Source of the DNA: Bordetella genomosp. 7
GTDB lineage: Bacteria > Pseudomonadota > Gammaproteobacteria > Burkholderiales > Burkholderiaceae_B
Direction of reading: 5' to 3'
Assembly (NCBI RefSeq): GCF_002261265.1
Contig: NZ_NEVK01000006.1
Location: forward strand, 434,001-498,000
DNA length: 64,000 nucleotides
Position numbers and translations under genes: made by a program. The notes beneath the pieces are model-generated. The model saw only the letters and a list, made by a program, of their open reading frames with translations, searched no databases and had not been told where the DNA came from. This document shows, piece after piece, positions 17,978 to 26,126 of this stretch; position 1 is the stretch's first letter, and the number at the start of each line of letters is the position of its first letter.

Positions 17978-19228
17978 GCCGGCGGCCTCGCCCGGCGGCG
18001 TGGCCACGGCCACCACGCCCGATTCGATCAGCGCGCCGATTTCCCGGGCGCTATAGCCGAATTCCCCCAGGATCGACACGGTGTCCTCGCCCAACTGCGG
18101 CGCGGCGCGATGATACTGGGCGGGAGTCGCCGACAGCTTGACGGGCATGCCGACCGTGCGCACTTTGCCCGCCACCGGATGCTCCTGTTCGACCACCATG
18201 CCGCGCGCCAGAGTTTGCGGGTGCGACAGGGCCTGGGCCACGGAATGTACCGGGCCGGCGGGCACGCCGGCATCGTCGAAGATTTCCAGCCATTCTTGCG
18301 CGCTGCGGGTCTGCAGGATGGCAGACATGCATTGCACCAGTTCGTCGCGATTGTTCATGCGGTCGCGGTTGCGTGCAAAGCGCGGGTCCTCCGCCCATTC
18401 CGGCTTGCCCAGCGCGGCTGCGATGCGCTGCCAGTTTTTCTCGTTGGCCCCGCCGATGATGATCCATTCCGTGGCGGTGGGAAACGCCTGGTAGGGCGCG
18501 CTGAGCACGTGAGCCGACCCGGTGGGACCGGGGGACACGCCGCTGCCGAAGTAGATCGCCGCGTGCCAGTACAGCTGCTGCAGGCTGGCTTCCAGCAGCG
18601 AAGTTTCCACCATCTGGCCTTCGCCCGTGCGCAGCTTGTGCTGGTAGGCGGCCAGCACGCCAAAAGCCGCCAGCAGACCTGCGTTGATATCGGCTACCGA
18701 GTTTCCGGTGCGCAACGGCGGTCCGCCCGGTTCGCCGGTAATGGCCATGAGCCCCGAAAACCCTTGCGCCACCAGATCGAAGCCGCCCTTGTCGGCATAT
18801 GGCCCGGTCAGTCCGTAGCCGGACACCGCGCAGTAGATCAGGCCAGGGTTTTCTTTGCGCAGCGCGTCGTAGCCAAGTCCGAGCTTGTCCATCGTGCCCT
18901 TGCGGAAGTTCTCGGTCACGACGTCGGCGTCGCGGATCATGCGCAACAGAATCTTCTTGCCTTCCGGGTGCTTCAGGTCCAGCGCAATGGCGCGCTTGTT
19001 GCGGTTGAGCATCAGGAAAGGGGCCGAGACGCCATTGATCAGGGGGTCGCGATACTGGCGCGAATCGTCGCCGCCGTTGATCTTTTCGACCTTGATCACG
19101 TCCGCGCCCATGTCGGCCAGCATCATGCCGCAGGTGGGTCCGGCCATGATCTGCGCCAGTTCGATGACGCGCATTCCCGCCAGCGCGCCCTTGGCGTTGC
19201 CGGGAGAAGTTCCAGTGGATGATTGCAT
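17975..19228 (-). CDS. CaiB/BaiF-family (type III) CoA-transferase
   Basis: Transfers CoA between an acyl-CoA and a carboxylic acid; 417 residues from ATG 19226-19228. The frame is open further upstream, but the fold starts with GALAGMRVIELAQIMAGPTCG and a GGAG site precedes this ATG. Motifs: DMGADVIKVEKINGGD, NRNKRAIALDLKHPEG, VVTENFRKGTMDKLGLGYD, and the catalytic aspartate (about residue 151) in GGFDLVAQGFSGLM. It is the last gene of a three-gene operon with an enoyl-CoA hydratase and a Bug receptor, which suggests uptake, activation and beta-oxidation-like breakdown of one carboxylic acid. The substrate is not deducible. Confidence 0.88.
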   Translation of the reverse strand: MQSSTGTSPGNAKGALAGMRVIELAQIMAGPTCGMMLADMGADVIKVEKINGGDDSRQYRDPLINGVSAPFLMLNRNKRAIALDLKHPEGKKILLRMIRDADVVTENFRKGTMDKLGLGYDALRKENPGLIYCAVSGYGLTGPYADKGGFDLVAQGFSGLMAITGEPGGPPLRTGNSVADINAGLLAAFGVLAAYQHKLRTGEGQMVETSLLEASLQQLYWHAAIYFGSGVSPGPTGSAHVLSAPYQAFPTATEWIIIGGANEKNWQRIAAALGKPEWAEDPRFARNRDRMNNRDELVQCMSAILQTRSAQEWLEIFDDAGVPAGPVHSVAQALSHPQTLARGMVVEQEHPVAGKVRTVGMPVKLSATPAQYHRAAPQLGEDTVSILGEFGYSAREIGALIESGVVAVATPPGEAAG

Positions 19229-19250
19229 TGCATGGGCTCCTGGTCGGGTA

Positions 19251-20060
19251 TCAGCGTCCTTGGAAGCGGGGCTTTTCCTTGGACAGGAAAGCGCGGTAGC
19301 CGCTGCGGAAGTCTTCGGTGTCAAAGCAGTCGAACGCCTCGTCGCGGTCTTCGTCGGCAAGCGCCTTGCCGCTGACCAGGTTGCCGACGAATTTCTTGTG
19401 CCAGCGGGCCACGAGCGGGGCCCCTTCGGCGATCCGGCGCGCCGTGGCCTGCGCCTCGGCCGCGACGTCGTCGTCGGACGCCACCCGCGTCACGACGCCC
19501 AATCGCAGCGCTTCGGATGCATCGAAAATGGTGCCCTCCAGCAAGACCTGCAGCGCCACTGATGGGCCCACCAACCGCACCAGCGGCCCGAGTTCCGAGT
19601 ACGACATCACCAGGCCCAGGTTCTTGATGGGCACACCGAAGCGTGAGCTTGCGCCGCAGATGCGGATGTCGGCCAGGCAGGCGATCTCCAGGCCTCCCCC
19701 GACGCAGATGCCATGGATCTGCGCCACGATGGGGTGCGGGCAATCTTGCAGGGCCTCGATTGTGCGGCGCATGACGGCCCCGTATATCCGCGCCTGTTGT
19801 TTGTTGCTGCGGCTGGTTTCGAATTCGCCGATGTCATTGCCGGGAGAAAACGCCTTTTCTCCGGCTCCGCGCAGGATGATGCAGCGCACGCTGTCGTCCG
19901 CGCCCAGCTCAAGAAACGTGTCGCCCAGCAGTCGCCATCCGTCGATGGTGAAGGCATTGAGCTTTTCGGGGCGGTTCAGCACGACAGTAACGATACCGTC
20001 ATCGCGCTGTACAAGGACCAGCGGCTCGCCGGCCGCGTTGGTGCAAGCGTTCGTGTTCAT
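19251..20060 (-). CDS. Enoyl-CoA hydratase/isomerase family protein
   Basis: Crotonase-fold protein of 269 residues acting on an acyl-CoA. It has the two backbone-NH oxyanion-hole regions, GEKAFSPGNDIGEF (about 68-81) and IHGICVGGGLEIACLADIRI (about 108-127), and the C-terminal helix region ending in FLSKEKPRFQGR. The residue that would act as general acid/base in true hydratases is not certain (the SELGPL region), so isomerase, hydratase or hydrolase activity remain possible. ATG 20058-20060 follows a GGAAGCTCC site. It is the middle gene of the Bug-ECH-CoA-transferase operon. Confidence 0.88.
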   Translation of the reverse strand: MNTNACTNAAGEPLVLVQRDDGIVTVVLNRPEKLNAFTIDGWRLLGDTFLELGADDSVRCIILRGAGEKAFSPGNDIGEFETSRSNKQQARIYGAVMRRTIEALQDCPHPIVAQIHGICVGGGLEIACLADIRICGASSRFGVPIKNLGLVMSYSELGPLVRLVGPSVALQVLLEGTIFDASEALRLGVVTRVASDDDVAAEAQATARRIAEGAPLVARWHKKFVGNLVSGKALADEDRDEAFDCFDTEDFRSGYRAFLSKEKPRFQGR

Positions 20061-20115
20061 GGAGCTTCCTTTGTGAGCAGGATCGGGGCCTGGCGGCCCC
20101 GGTGGAGCCAATGGG

Positions 20116-21108
20116 CTATTGCGGAGTCAGCCCCAGGCTCTTGGTGATCTTGGCGTACTTCTGCCATTCGTCTTGCAAGTAGCTCGCAAACGCGGCGGGC
20201 GAATCCGGGCCGCCGCCCAGGTCCATGCCCTGATCCGCCAGCTTGCCGGCGACTTCGGCGTCGGCAAGCGTGGTGGACAGGGCATCGTCGAGCTTTTCCA
20301 GTATGGGTGCAGGCAGCTTGGCCGGAGCCAGCACCGCATACCACTGCAAGATGTCCATGCCCTTGACGCCGGCCTCTTCCAGTGTGGGCACGTCGGGCAA
20401 GCGCTTGGCGCGCTGCGCGCTGGTGACGGCCAACGGCCGCAGCTTGCCGGCCTGGATCTGGCCGATGGCGCCGGGCAGCGTGTCGAAATTCATGTCGACC
20501 ACGCCCCCCAGCAGATCCGTCATGGCCTGGCCGCTACCTTTGTAGGGAACGTGTTCCATCTGTACGCCGGCAATCTGCGAAAACCTTTCCGCGCTCAGGT
20601 GCTGCGGGCCGCCCAGGCCCGACGACGCATACACCAGCTGCTTGGGCTTTGCGCGGGCATCGTTCACCAGCTCCTGCACCGACGCGTAGTTGCGCTTGGC
20701 GGGATTGACGATCAACACGTTCGGCACCGAGCCGATATATCGCACCGGCGTGAAGTGGTCGATGGAATCGATGTTTCCCTTGATGACCTGGGGCGCGGCG
20801 ACAGTGCTCTGCATGTTGGCCAGCAGCAGCGTGTAGCCATCGGGGTCGGACTTTGCCACATAGTCGGCGGCGATCAGCCCCGAGGCGCCAGGCTTGTTTT
20901 CGACCACGACCTGCTGCCCCAACACGTCGGACAGCTTGGCGGCCACGATGCGGGCCGATACATCGGTGCCGCCGCCGGGCACGAAACCCACTACCAGGCG
21001 CACCGGCCTTTGTGGCCAGTTGGCGTCCTGGGACAGGGCGGGTGCGGCCAATGCGGCCAGGGTTACGGTGGCCAGGGCGCGAGCCCAGGCACGAACTGGG
21101 GTATACAT
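20116..21108 (-). CDS. Bug-family periplasmic solute receptor (TctC-like)
   Basis: Extracytoplasmic binding protein of 330 residues in the tripartite tricarboxylate transporter receptor family, strongly expanded in Bordetella. A signal peptide covers residues 1-26 (ends ALSQ). Family motifs are WPQRPVRLVVGFVPGGGTDVSAR, VENKPGASGLIAADYVAKS and YASSGLGGPQHLSAE. It binds a carboxylate; no TctA/TctB membrane genes are present here, which is usual for these orphan receptors. It is first in the operon, 55 bases before the hydratase, and divergent from the GntR regulator across a palindromic operator. Confidence 0.9.
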   Translation of the reverse strand: MYTPVRAWARALATVTLAALAAPALSQDANWPQRPVRLVVGFVPGGGTDVSARIVAAKLSDVLGQQVVVENKPGASGLIAADYVAKSDPDGYTLLLANMQSTVAAPQVIKGNIDSIDHFTPVRYIGSVPNVLIVNPAKRNYASVQELVNDARAKPKQLVYASSGLGGPQHLSAERFSQIAGVQMEHVPYKGSGQAMTDLLGGVVDMNFDTLPGAIGQIQAGKLRPLAVTSAQRAKRLPDVPTLEEAGVKGMDILQWYAVLAPAKLPAPILEKLDDALSTTLADAEVAGKLADQGMDLGGGPDSPAAFASYLQDEWQKYAKITKSLGLTPQ

Positions 21109-21166
21109 AGATAGTCTCCTCGTGGGGCCCCCCGTCGGCATTGGCATGCTCTATGATGGGGCGAAC

Positions 21167-21201
21167 TGGTATACCACTGGTATTTGGTATACCAGATACC
21201 A
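21167..21201. promoter_or_regulatory. Palindromic operator cluster for the GntR-family regulator
   Basis: TGGTATACCA occurs twice as a perfect 10-base palindrome (21167-21176 and 21185-21194), 18 bases apart. The second copy is embedded in a 24-base palindrome (21178-21201) built from outer TGGTAT and ATACCA half-sites, with only the two spacer bases unmatched. GntR regulators of the FadR/FCD branch typically bind TGGT-n-ACCA, so this is very likely the operator controlling both the regulator and the divergent Bug operon. Confidence 0.85.
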
Positions 21202-21233
21202 AATTAATCGATTCAGGACGATTGAGCAACCCC

Positions 21234-21938
21234 ATGGCTATCGCTGATGCAATTTCCGTCGCGCCCTCGCCGGGCGGCCTGTCGATCAACCACCCCACCC
21301 TGGCGGCCGTCGTGGCTGAGCGGCTGCGGCAGCTGATCATCGATGGCACCCTCAAGCCCGGCACCTGGCTGAACGAGCGGGATCTGTGTGAAAAACTGAA
21401 GATTTCGCGTACGCCACTGCGCGAGGCCTACCGGATGCTGGCCTCCGACGGCTTGCTGGCCCTGCAGCCCAAGCGCGGCGCGATGGTGGTGGAACTATCG
21501 GCCTACGATGTCGAAAATATTTTCGATGTGCTGGGCGTACTCGAAGGCCTGGCCGCGCGCAGCGCCGCCGAACGGGCCAGTGACGAAGAGCTCGCGCATA
21601 TTGCGCACCTTCATGAACAGACCCGCGTGTTCTACGAGCAGCGGGATATCCGCGCCTATTACGCCAACAGCATGGGCACGCATATTGCCATCAACCGTGC
21701 GGCCCATAATCCGTCGCTGTCACATACGTACGACCGCCTGAATCTGCAGGTGCAGGCGCTGCGGTACCGGTCGAATTTCGACGAGGCCGAATGGACCAGG
21801 GCGATGAACGACCACGATGCTTTCGTGGGCGCCCTGCTGCGGCGAGACGGCGAAGAAGCCGAAAAACTCATACGCGCGCACCTTGCGGGGCGCAAGACAT
21901 ATCATTTGCGGGTTGCGGAACAATCGGTGCCGGTGTGA
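21234..21938 (+). CDS. GntR-family (FCD subfamily) transcriptional regulator
   Basis: DNA-binding regulator of 234 residues. An N-terminal winged helix (about 25-90) contains LRQLIIDGTLKPGTWLNERD and KISRTPLREAYRMLASDGL. An all-helical FCD ligand-binding domain (about 100-225) follows, with the metal/carboxylate-binding histidines expected in NSMGTHIAINRAAHN and MNDHDAFVGALL. ATG 21234 is chosen because the frame upstream runs through the operator DNA. It is divergent from the Bug/hydratase/CoA-transferase operon and is its likely repressor, released by a carboxylic acid or acyl-CoA intermediate. Confidence 0.88.
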   Translation: MAIADAISVAPSPGGLSINHPTLAAVVAERLRQLIIDGTLKPGTWLNERDLCEKLKISRTPLREAYRMLASDGLLALQPKRGAMVVELSAYDVENIFDVLGVLEGLAARSAAERASDEELAHIAHLHEQTRVFYEQRDIRAYYANSMGTHIAINRAAHNPSLSHTYDRLNLQVQALRYRSNFDEAEWTRAMNDHDAFVGALLRRDGEEAEKLIRAHLAGRKTYHLRVAEQSVPV

Positions 21939-21958
21939 CGGGGTGGCGCCATTCGGCC

Positions 21959-22126
21959 GGTGTCTGACACCTTCGGAGTCAGACACCACAGGCACAGCGG
22001 CTGGTGTCTGCCCCCCGCAGGGTGCCTGCACAGCGCTTGGTGTCTGACTCCCGCAGGGTGTCTGACACCGTCTACATCGCTCGGTGTCTGACTCCCGCAG
22101 GGTGTCTGACACCGTCTACATGGCTG
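21959..22126. repeat. GTGTCTGAC palindrome and 44-bp tandem repeat array
   Basis: A 10-base-pair inverted repeat (GGTGTCTGAC at 21959-21968 with GTCAGACACC at 21978-21987) is followed by a partial unit (22003-22038) and two nearly identical 44-base units (22039-22082, 22083-22126) built from GGTGTCTGACTCCCGCAG and GGTGTCTGACACC. It lies between convergent gntR and pstB. Each unit can fold, so it may act as terminator or transcript barrier. Similar GTGTCTGAC repeats are, as I recall, dispersed in Bordetella and Achromobacter genomes; this is not verified here. Confidence 0.8.
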
Positions 22127-22132
22127 CGCCCG

Positions 22133-22909
22133 TCAGCCGAAGCGCCCGGTGATGTAGTCTTCGGTTTCTTTGCGGCTGGGCTTGACGAAGATCTGGTCGG
22201 TGGCGCCGTACTCCATCAGCTCGCCCAGGTACATATAGGCGGTGTAGTCGGAACAACGAGCGGCCTGCTGCATATTGTGGGTGACGATGACGACGGTGTA
22301 GTCGTTCTTCAGTTCGGCGATCAGTTCTTCGATCTTGGCGGTTGAGATCGGATCCAGCGCCGAGCACGGCTCGTCCAGCAGCAGGACTTCGGGCTTGATG
22401 GCAACGCCGCGCGCGATGCACAGGCGTTGCTGCTGCCCGCCCGACAGGCTGTTGCCGCTCTGGTGCAGCTTGTCTTTGACTTCGCCCCACAGCGCCGCCT
22501 TGGTCAGCGCCCATTCGACGCGCTCGTCCATCTCGCCCTTGGAAAGGCGCTCGAAAAGGCGCACCCCGAAAGCGATGTTGTCATAGATGCTCATGGGAAA
22601 CGGCGTGGGCTTCTGGAACACCATGCCGATCTTGGCGCGGATGAGCGAGATATCGGTCTTGGAGGTGAGCAGGTTCTCGCCATCGAGCAGAATCTCGCCC
22701 TCGGCGCGTTGCCCCGGGTAGAGCTCGAACATGCGATTGAACGTGCGCAGCAGCGTCGATTTTCCGCAGCCCGACGGGCCGATGAACGCCGTGACCTTGT
22801 TCTCGGGGATAGACAGGTTCACGTTGCGGATCGCGTGGAATTTGCCATAGTAGAAGTTCAGGTTCTTGACTTCGAGCTTGGCTTTGGCGGCGTTGGCGGT
22901 GTTTTCCAT
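22133..22909 (-). CDS. pstB: Phosphate ABC transporter ATPase PstB
   Basis: ATP-hydrolysing subunit of the high-affinity phosphate importer, 258 residues. Walker A is GPSGCGKST, the Q-loop is [16 protein letters not shown], the signature is LSGGQQQR and Walker B is [13 protein letters not shown], with the switch His in VTHNMQQ. The usual PstB ending, [10 protein letters not shown], is present. The frame is open upstream of the ATG at 22907-22909, but the family begins at about that point. It is the fourth gene of pstSCAB. phoU, which often follows, is not here; downstream lies a repeat array and then gntR. Confidence 0.94.
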   Translation of the reverse strand: MENTANAAKAKLEVKNLNFYYGKFHAIRNVNLSIPENKVTAFIGPSGCGKSTLLRTFNRMFELYPGQRAEGEILLDGENLLTSKTDISLIRAKIGMVFQKPTPFPMSIYDNIAFGVRLFERLSKGEMDERVEWALTKAALWGEVKDKLHQSGNSLSGGQQQRLCIARGVAIKPEVLLLDEPCSALDPISTAKIEELIAELKNDYTVVIVTHNMQQAARCSDYTAYMYLGELMEYGATDQIFVKPSRKETEDYITGRFG

Positions 22910-22950
22910 TGACTTTCCCGAGTCCGGCGCGCGGGCGCGCCGGTGTGCGA

Positions 22951-23808
22951 TCACGATTTGCGGAACAGGTTGCGGGCCAGGATGTTGATGCCCAGCACCA
23001 GCAGGGTAATAAGGGTGGCGCCGGCCCAGGCCAGGTCGTTCCAGTCCTGGAACGGGCTGGCCGCGTATTGATAGATGACCACCGGAAGGTTGGCCATGGG
23101 CTGGTTCATGTTCAGCGACATGAACTGGTTCGACAGCGCGGTAAAGAGCAGCGGCGCGGTTTCGCCCGAAATGCGCGCGATGGCAAGCAGAATGCCGGTG
23201 ATGATGCCCGTCTTGGCGGCGCGATAGCACACCATGGTGATCATGCGCCACTTGGGGCAGCCCAGCGCCGCGGCGGCTTCGCGCAGGCTGTTGGGCACCA
23301 GCATCAGCATGTTGTCGGTGGTGCGCACCACTACCGGTATCACCAGGATCGACAGCGCCAGCGCACCCGCCCAGCCCGAATAGTGGCCCACCTGCGCCAC
23401 ATACACGGCGTAGATGAACAGGCCGATGATGATCGAAGGCGCCGACAGCAGCACGTCGTTCAGGAAGCGGGTGGCCGGCGCGAGCCAGCCGCGCTGCCCG
23501 TACTCGGCCAGGTAGGTGCCGGCCAGGATGCCCACCGGCGTACCCACCAAGGTGCCTACGCCGGCCATCAGCAGGCTGCCCACGATGGCGTTGATCAGCC
23601 CGCCCTGTTGCCCGGGCGGCGGCGTGATTTCGGTGAACAGCGTCAGCGACAAGGCGGGCGCGCCCTTGAACACCAGCGTAAGAATGATCCAGAACAGCCA
23701 GAACAACCCGAACAGCAATGCCGCCAGCGAGATGGTCAGCATCACGCGGTTGACCAGCCGCCGGCGGCGGTAGATGCCGTTGTTCATGTTGAGCACAGAT
23801 TCAGCCAT
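22951..23808 (-). CDS. pstA: Phosphate ABC transporter permease PstA
   Basis: Inner-membrane channel subunit of the phosphate importer, 285 residues with six predicted helices. The ABC-permease loop that contacts PstB is seen as [17 protein letters not shown] (about residues 180-196), and the PstA-specific [19 protein letters not shown] follows the first helix. It forms the channel with PstC. It starts 19 bases after pstC and ends 41 bases before pstB. Confidence 0.94.
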   Translation of the reverse strand: MAESVLNMNNGIYRRRRLVNRVMLTISLAALLFGLFWLFWIILTLVFKGAPALSLTLFTEITPPPGQQGGLINAIVGSLLMAGVGTLVGTPVGILAGTYLAEYGQRGWLAPATRFLNDVLLSAPSIIIGLFIYAVYVAQVGHYSGWAGALALSILVIPVVVRTTDNMLMLVPNSLREAAAALGCPKWRMITMVCYRAAKTGIITGILLAIARISGETAPLLFTALSNQFMSLNMNQPMANLPVVIYQYAASPFQDWNDLAWAGATLITLLVLGINILARNLFRKS

Positions 23809-23827
23809 GATGATTCCGGGTATGGGG

Positions 23828-24844
23828 TCAGGTTTTCAGGCCTTCCGCCTTGGAAAGACGGACGAGCAGGACCTTGGAGAAGGCCAGCACCACGGTGGTG
23901 ATCAGGAACAGGATCAGGCCCAGTTCGAGCAGCGCCGATTTCTGCATGCCCCCGGCTTCGTTGAATTCATTGGCCAGCGCCGACGCGATGGAGTTGCCCG
24001 GCGAGAACAGCGAATCGGGCCAGCGGAACGCGTTGCCGATGACGAAGGTGACCGCCATGGTTTCGCCCAATGCCCGGCCCAGGCCCAGCATAATGCCGCC
24101 GATCACGCCCGATTTGGTATACGGCAGCACCACGCGCCACATGACTTCCCAGGTCGAGCTGCCCAGCCCGTATGCGGACTCTTTGAGCATGGCGGGTACC
24201 AGTTCGAACACGTCGCGCATTACCGCGGCGATGAACGGAATGATCATGATCGACAGGATCAGCCCTGCGGTGAATATCCCGATGCCGAACGGCGGCCCGG
24301 CGAAAATGCCGCCGATAAGCGGCAGGCTGCCCAGCGTGGCGATAAGCCCGGGCTGCACGTACTGCTGGAAAATCGGCACGAACACGAACAGCCCCCACAT
24401 CCCGTAGATGATCGACGGGATGGCGGCCAGCATTTCGATGGCGGTGCCCAGCGGGCGGCGCAGCCACGCGGGCGACAGTTCGGTCAGGAAGATGGCGATG
24501 CCGAATGACACCGGCACGGCGATGACCAGCGCAATGAACGAGGTCAGCAGCGTACCGACGATGGGCACGACGGCCCCGAAGTTCTGCTGCACGGGATCCC
24601 AGTCGTTGGTCCAGAGAAACGCCAGCCCGTATTCGGACAGGGTTTCGCGGCTACCGTAGATCAACGACAACATGATGGCCGCCAGCAGAATGAACACCAG
24701 GAAGGCGAACAGGCGGGTCAGGTTCTTGAACAGCGCATCCATTAGCGCGTTTTTGCTTTGCTTCATAGGCGAAGGCGTGCCGGTGGTGACGGTTTCCGAC
24801 CCGGGGGCCGGCTGCAGCACCGTATTATCCAATACCGCGCTCAT
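23828..24844 (-). CDS. pstC: Phosphate ABC transporter permease PstC
   Basis: Second channel subunit, 338 residues with six or seven helices. The N-terminal cytosolic stretch (1-45) is somewhat long. Typical segments are [37 protein letters not shown] and the PstB-contact loop [20 protein letters not shown], with [17 protein letters not shown] after it. It lies 102 bases downstream of pstS, from which it is separated by a strong 26-base palindrome that could let pstS be made in excess. Confidence 0.94.
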   Translation of the reverse strand: MSAVLDNTVLQPAPGSETVTTGTPSPMKQSKNALMDALFKNLTRLFAFLVFILLAAIMLSLIYGSRETLSEYGLAFLWTNDWDPVQQNFGAVVPIVGTLLTSFIALVIAVPVSFGIAIFLTELSPAWLRRPLGTAIEMLAAIPSIIYGMWGLFVFVPIFQQYVQPGLIATLGSLPLIGGIFAGPPFGIGIFTAGLILSIMIIPFIAAVMRDVFELVPAMLKESAYGLGSSTWEVMWRVVLPYTKSGVIGGIMLGLGRALGETMAVTFVIGNAFRWPDSLFSPGNSIASALANEFNEAGGMQKSALLELGLILFLITTVVLAFSKVLLVRLSKAEGLKT

Positions 24845-24875
24845 GGATGGGTTTTCCTTGGGAAGAGTCCGGAAA

Positions 24876-24901
24876 CCGCGCCGCCCGGCCGGGCGGCGCG
24901 G
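24876..24901. terminator. 26-base GC palindrome between pstS and pstC
   Basis: Every base of 24876-24901 pairs with its partner (13 base pairs of almost pure G/C). There is no T tract. In pst operons such a hairpin commonly protects the upstream pstS message or partly terminates, so that far more PstS than channel subunits is produced. Confidence 0.65.
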
Positions 24902-24946
24902 CGCGCGCAGCCGCCGCGGCCCGCGCGCCCGAAGATGGCAGACCGA

Positions 24947-25987
24947 TTATTGCCAGACCGGCTTGCCGTCGGCGCTCTTGATTTCGCCCCAGGCGGCGCG
25001 AATTTCGGCGGTAACCGAGTCAGGCAGCGGCACGTAGTCCAGCGCCGCGGCAGATTCCTTGCCGTTCTTGAAGGCCCAGTCAAAAAACTCGAGCACCGCG
25101 CGGCCCTGTTCGGGCTTGTCCTGCACCTTGTGCACCAGGATGAACGTGGCGGCGGTGACAGGCCACGATTCGGCGCCGGGCTCGTTGGTCAGCACCACGC
25201 CCATGCCGGGAGCGCCCTTCCAGTCGGCGTTGGCGGCCGCGGCAGCGAATGCCGACTGCTCGGGCTGCACGAACTTGCCGTCGCGGTTCTGCAACTGGGT
25301 CCACGACAGTTTGTTCTGCTTGGCGTAGGCGTACTCGACGTAGCCGATCGAGTTCTTCAGTTGGCCCACATAGGCCGCCACGCCTTCATTACCCTTGCCG
25401 CCCTGACCGGTGGGCCACTTCACTGCCTTGCCCTCGCCTACCTTCTCTTTCCACTCGGGCGAGACTTTCGACAGGTAGTTGGTCCAGCCAAAGGTGGTGC
25501 CCGAGCCGTCCGAGCGGTGTACCACGATGATGTCGGACGACGGCAGCTTCAGATCCGGGTTCAGCGCCTTGATGGCGGCGTCGTCCCATTTCTTGACCTT
25601 GCCCAGGAAGATATCGGCCAGCACGGGGCCCGACAGCTTCAGCTGGCCGGGTTGGATACCGTTGATATTGACTACCGGCACGGTGCCGCCGATAACGGCG
25701 GGAAACTGCAGCAGACCGCTTTTTTCCAGGTCTTCGGCCTTGAGGGGATCGTCCGAAGCGCCGAAATCGACCGTCTTGGCCTTGATCTGCTGCTGCCCGC
25801 CGCCCGAGCCGATCGACTGGTAGTTCACGGCATTGTCGGTAGCCGCCTTGTAGTCGGACGCCCACTTGGCGTAGATCGGGTACGGAAACGACGCTCCGGC
25901 GCCGGTGATATTGGCAGCCTGCACCGCAAAGACGGCGCCGGCAAGCACGGCGCCCAGGGAAATCTGCTTGAAAACACGGTTGAACAT
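24947..25987 (-). CDS. pstS: Periplasmic phosphate-binding protein PstS
   Basis: High-affinity phosphate receptor of 346 residues. The signal peptide spans 1-24 (ending VQA). The mature start NITGAGASFPYPIYAKW and the phosphate-binding segments YQSIGSGGGQQQIK, DFGASDDPLK and VHRSDGSGTTFGWTNYLS are all intact. ATG 25985-25987 is chosen because the signal peptide begins there and a GAAGGAAC site precedes it. It is first in pstSCAB and is preceded by a Pho box at 26074-26091, so it should be induced by PhoB under phosphate starvation. Confidence 0.95.
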   Translation of the reverse strand: MFNRVFKQISLGAVLAGAVFAVQAANITGAGASFPYPIYAKWASDYKAATDNAVNYQSIGSGGGQQQIKAKTVDFGASDDPLKAEDLEKSGLLQFPAVIGGTVPVVNINGIQPGQLKLSGPVLADIFLGKVKKWDDAAIKALNPDLKLPSSDIIVVHRSDGSGTTFGWTNYLSKVSPEWKEKVGEGKAVKWPTGQGGKGNEGVAAYVGQLKNSIGYVEYAYAKQNKLSWTQLQNRDGKFVQPEQSAFAAAAANADWKGAPGMGVVLTNEPGAESWPVTAATFILVHKVQDKPEQGRAVLEFFDWAFKNGKESAAALDYVPLPDSVTAEIRAAWGEIKSADGKPVWQ

Positions 25988-26057
25988 GCGGGTTCCTTCT
26001 GTGCTCGTTGAGGAAGTCGCGGCGGGCTGGCGGCCCGTCTGATCATCGACGTAACGA

Positions 26058-26091
26058 ATGTTAGAAGGCCAACATGACAAGACCGTGACAG
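26058..26091 (-). promoter_or_regulatory. Pho box and -10 of the pstSCAB promoter
   Basis: On the minus strand, CTGTCAC (26085-26091), a 4-base spacer and TTGTCAT (26074-26080) form the 11-base-periodic direct repeat bound by PhoB. TAACAT (26058-26063) lies 10 bases downstream, the place expected for a -10 when PhoB replaces the -35. The pstS start codon is about 70 bases further on. Confidence 0.8.
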
Positions 26092-26126
26092 TCACATACG
26101 CTTCAAGCAGGCAATTATTAGGGACA

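Noticed and set aside
21720-22112. A 130-codon minus-strand frame encoding SDTLRESDT-like repeats
   Set aside because: The apparent protein repeat is only the translation of the 44-base DNA repeat; there is no ribosome site and it runs into gntR.
22003-22126. Possible CRISPR array
   Set aside because: Only two full units in direct contact, no spacers, and no cas genes.
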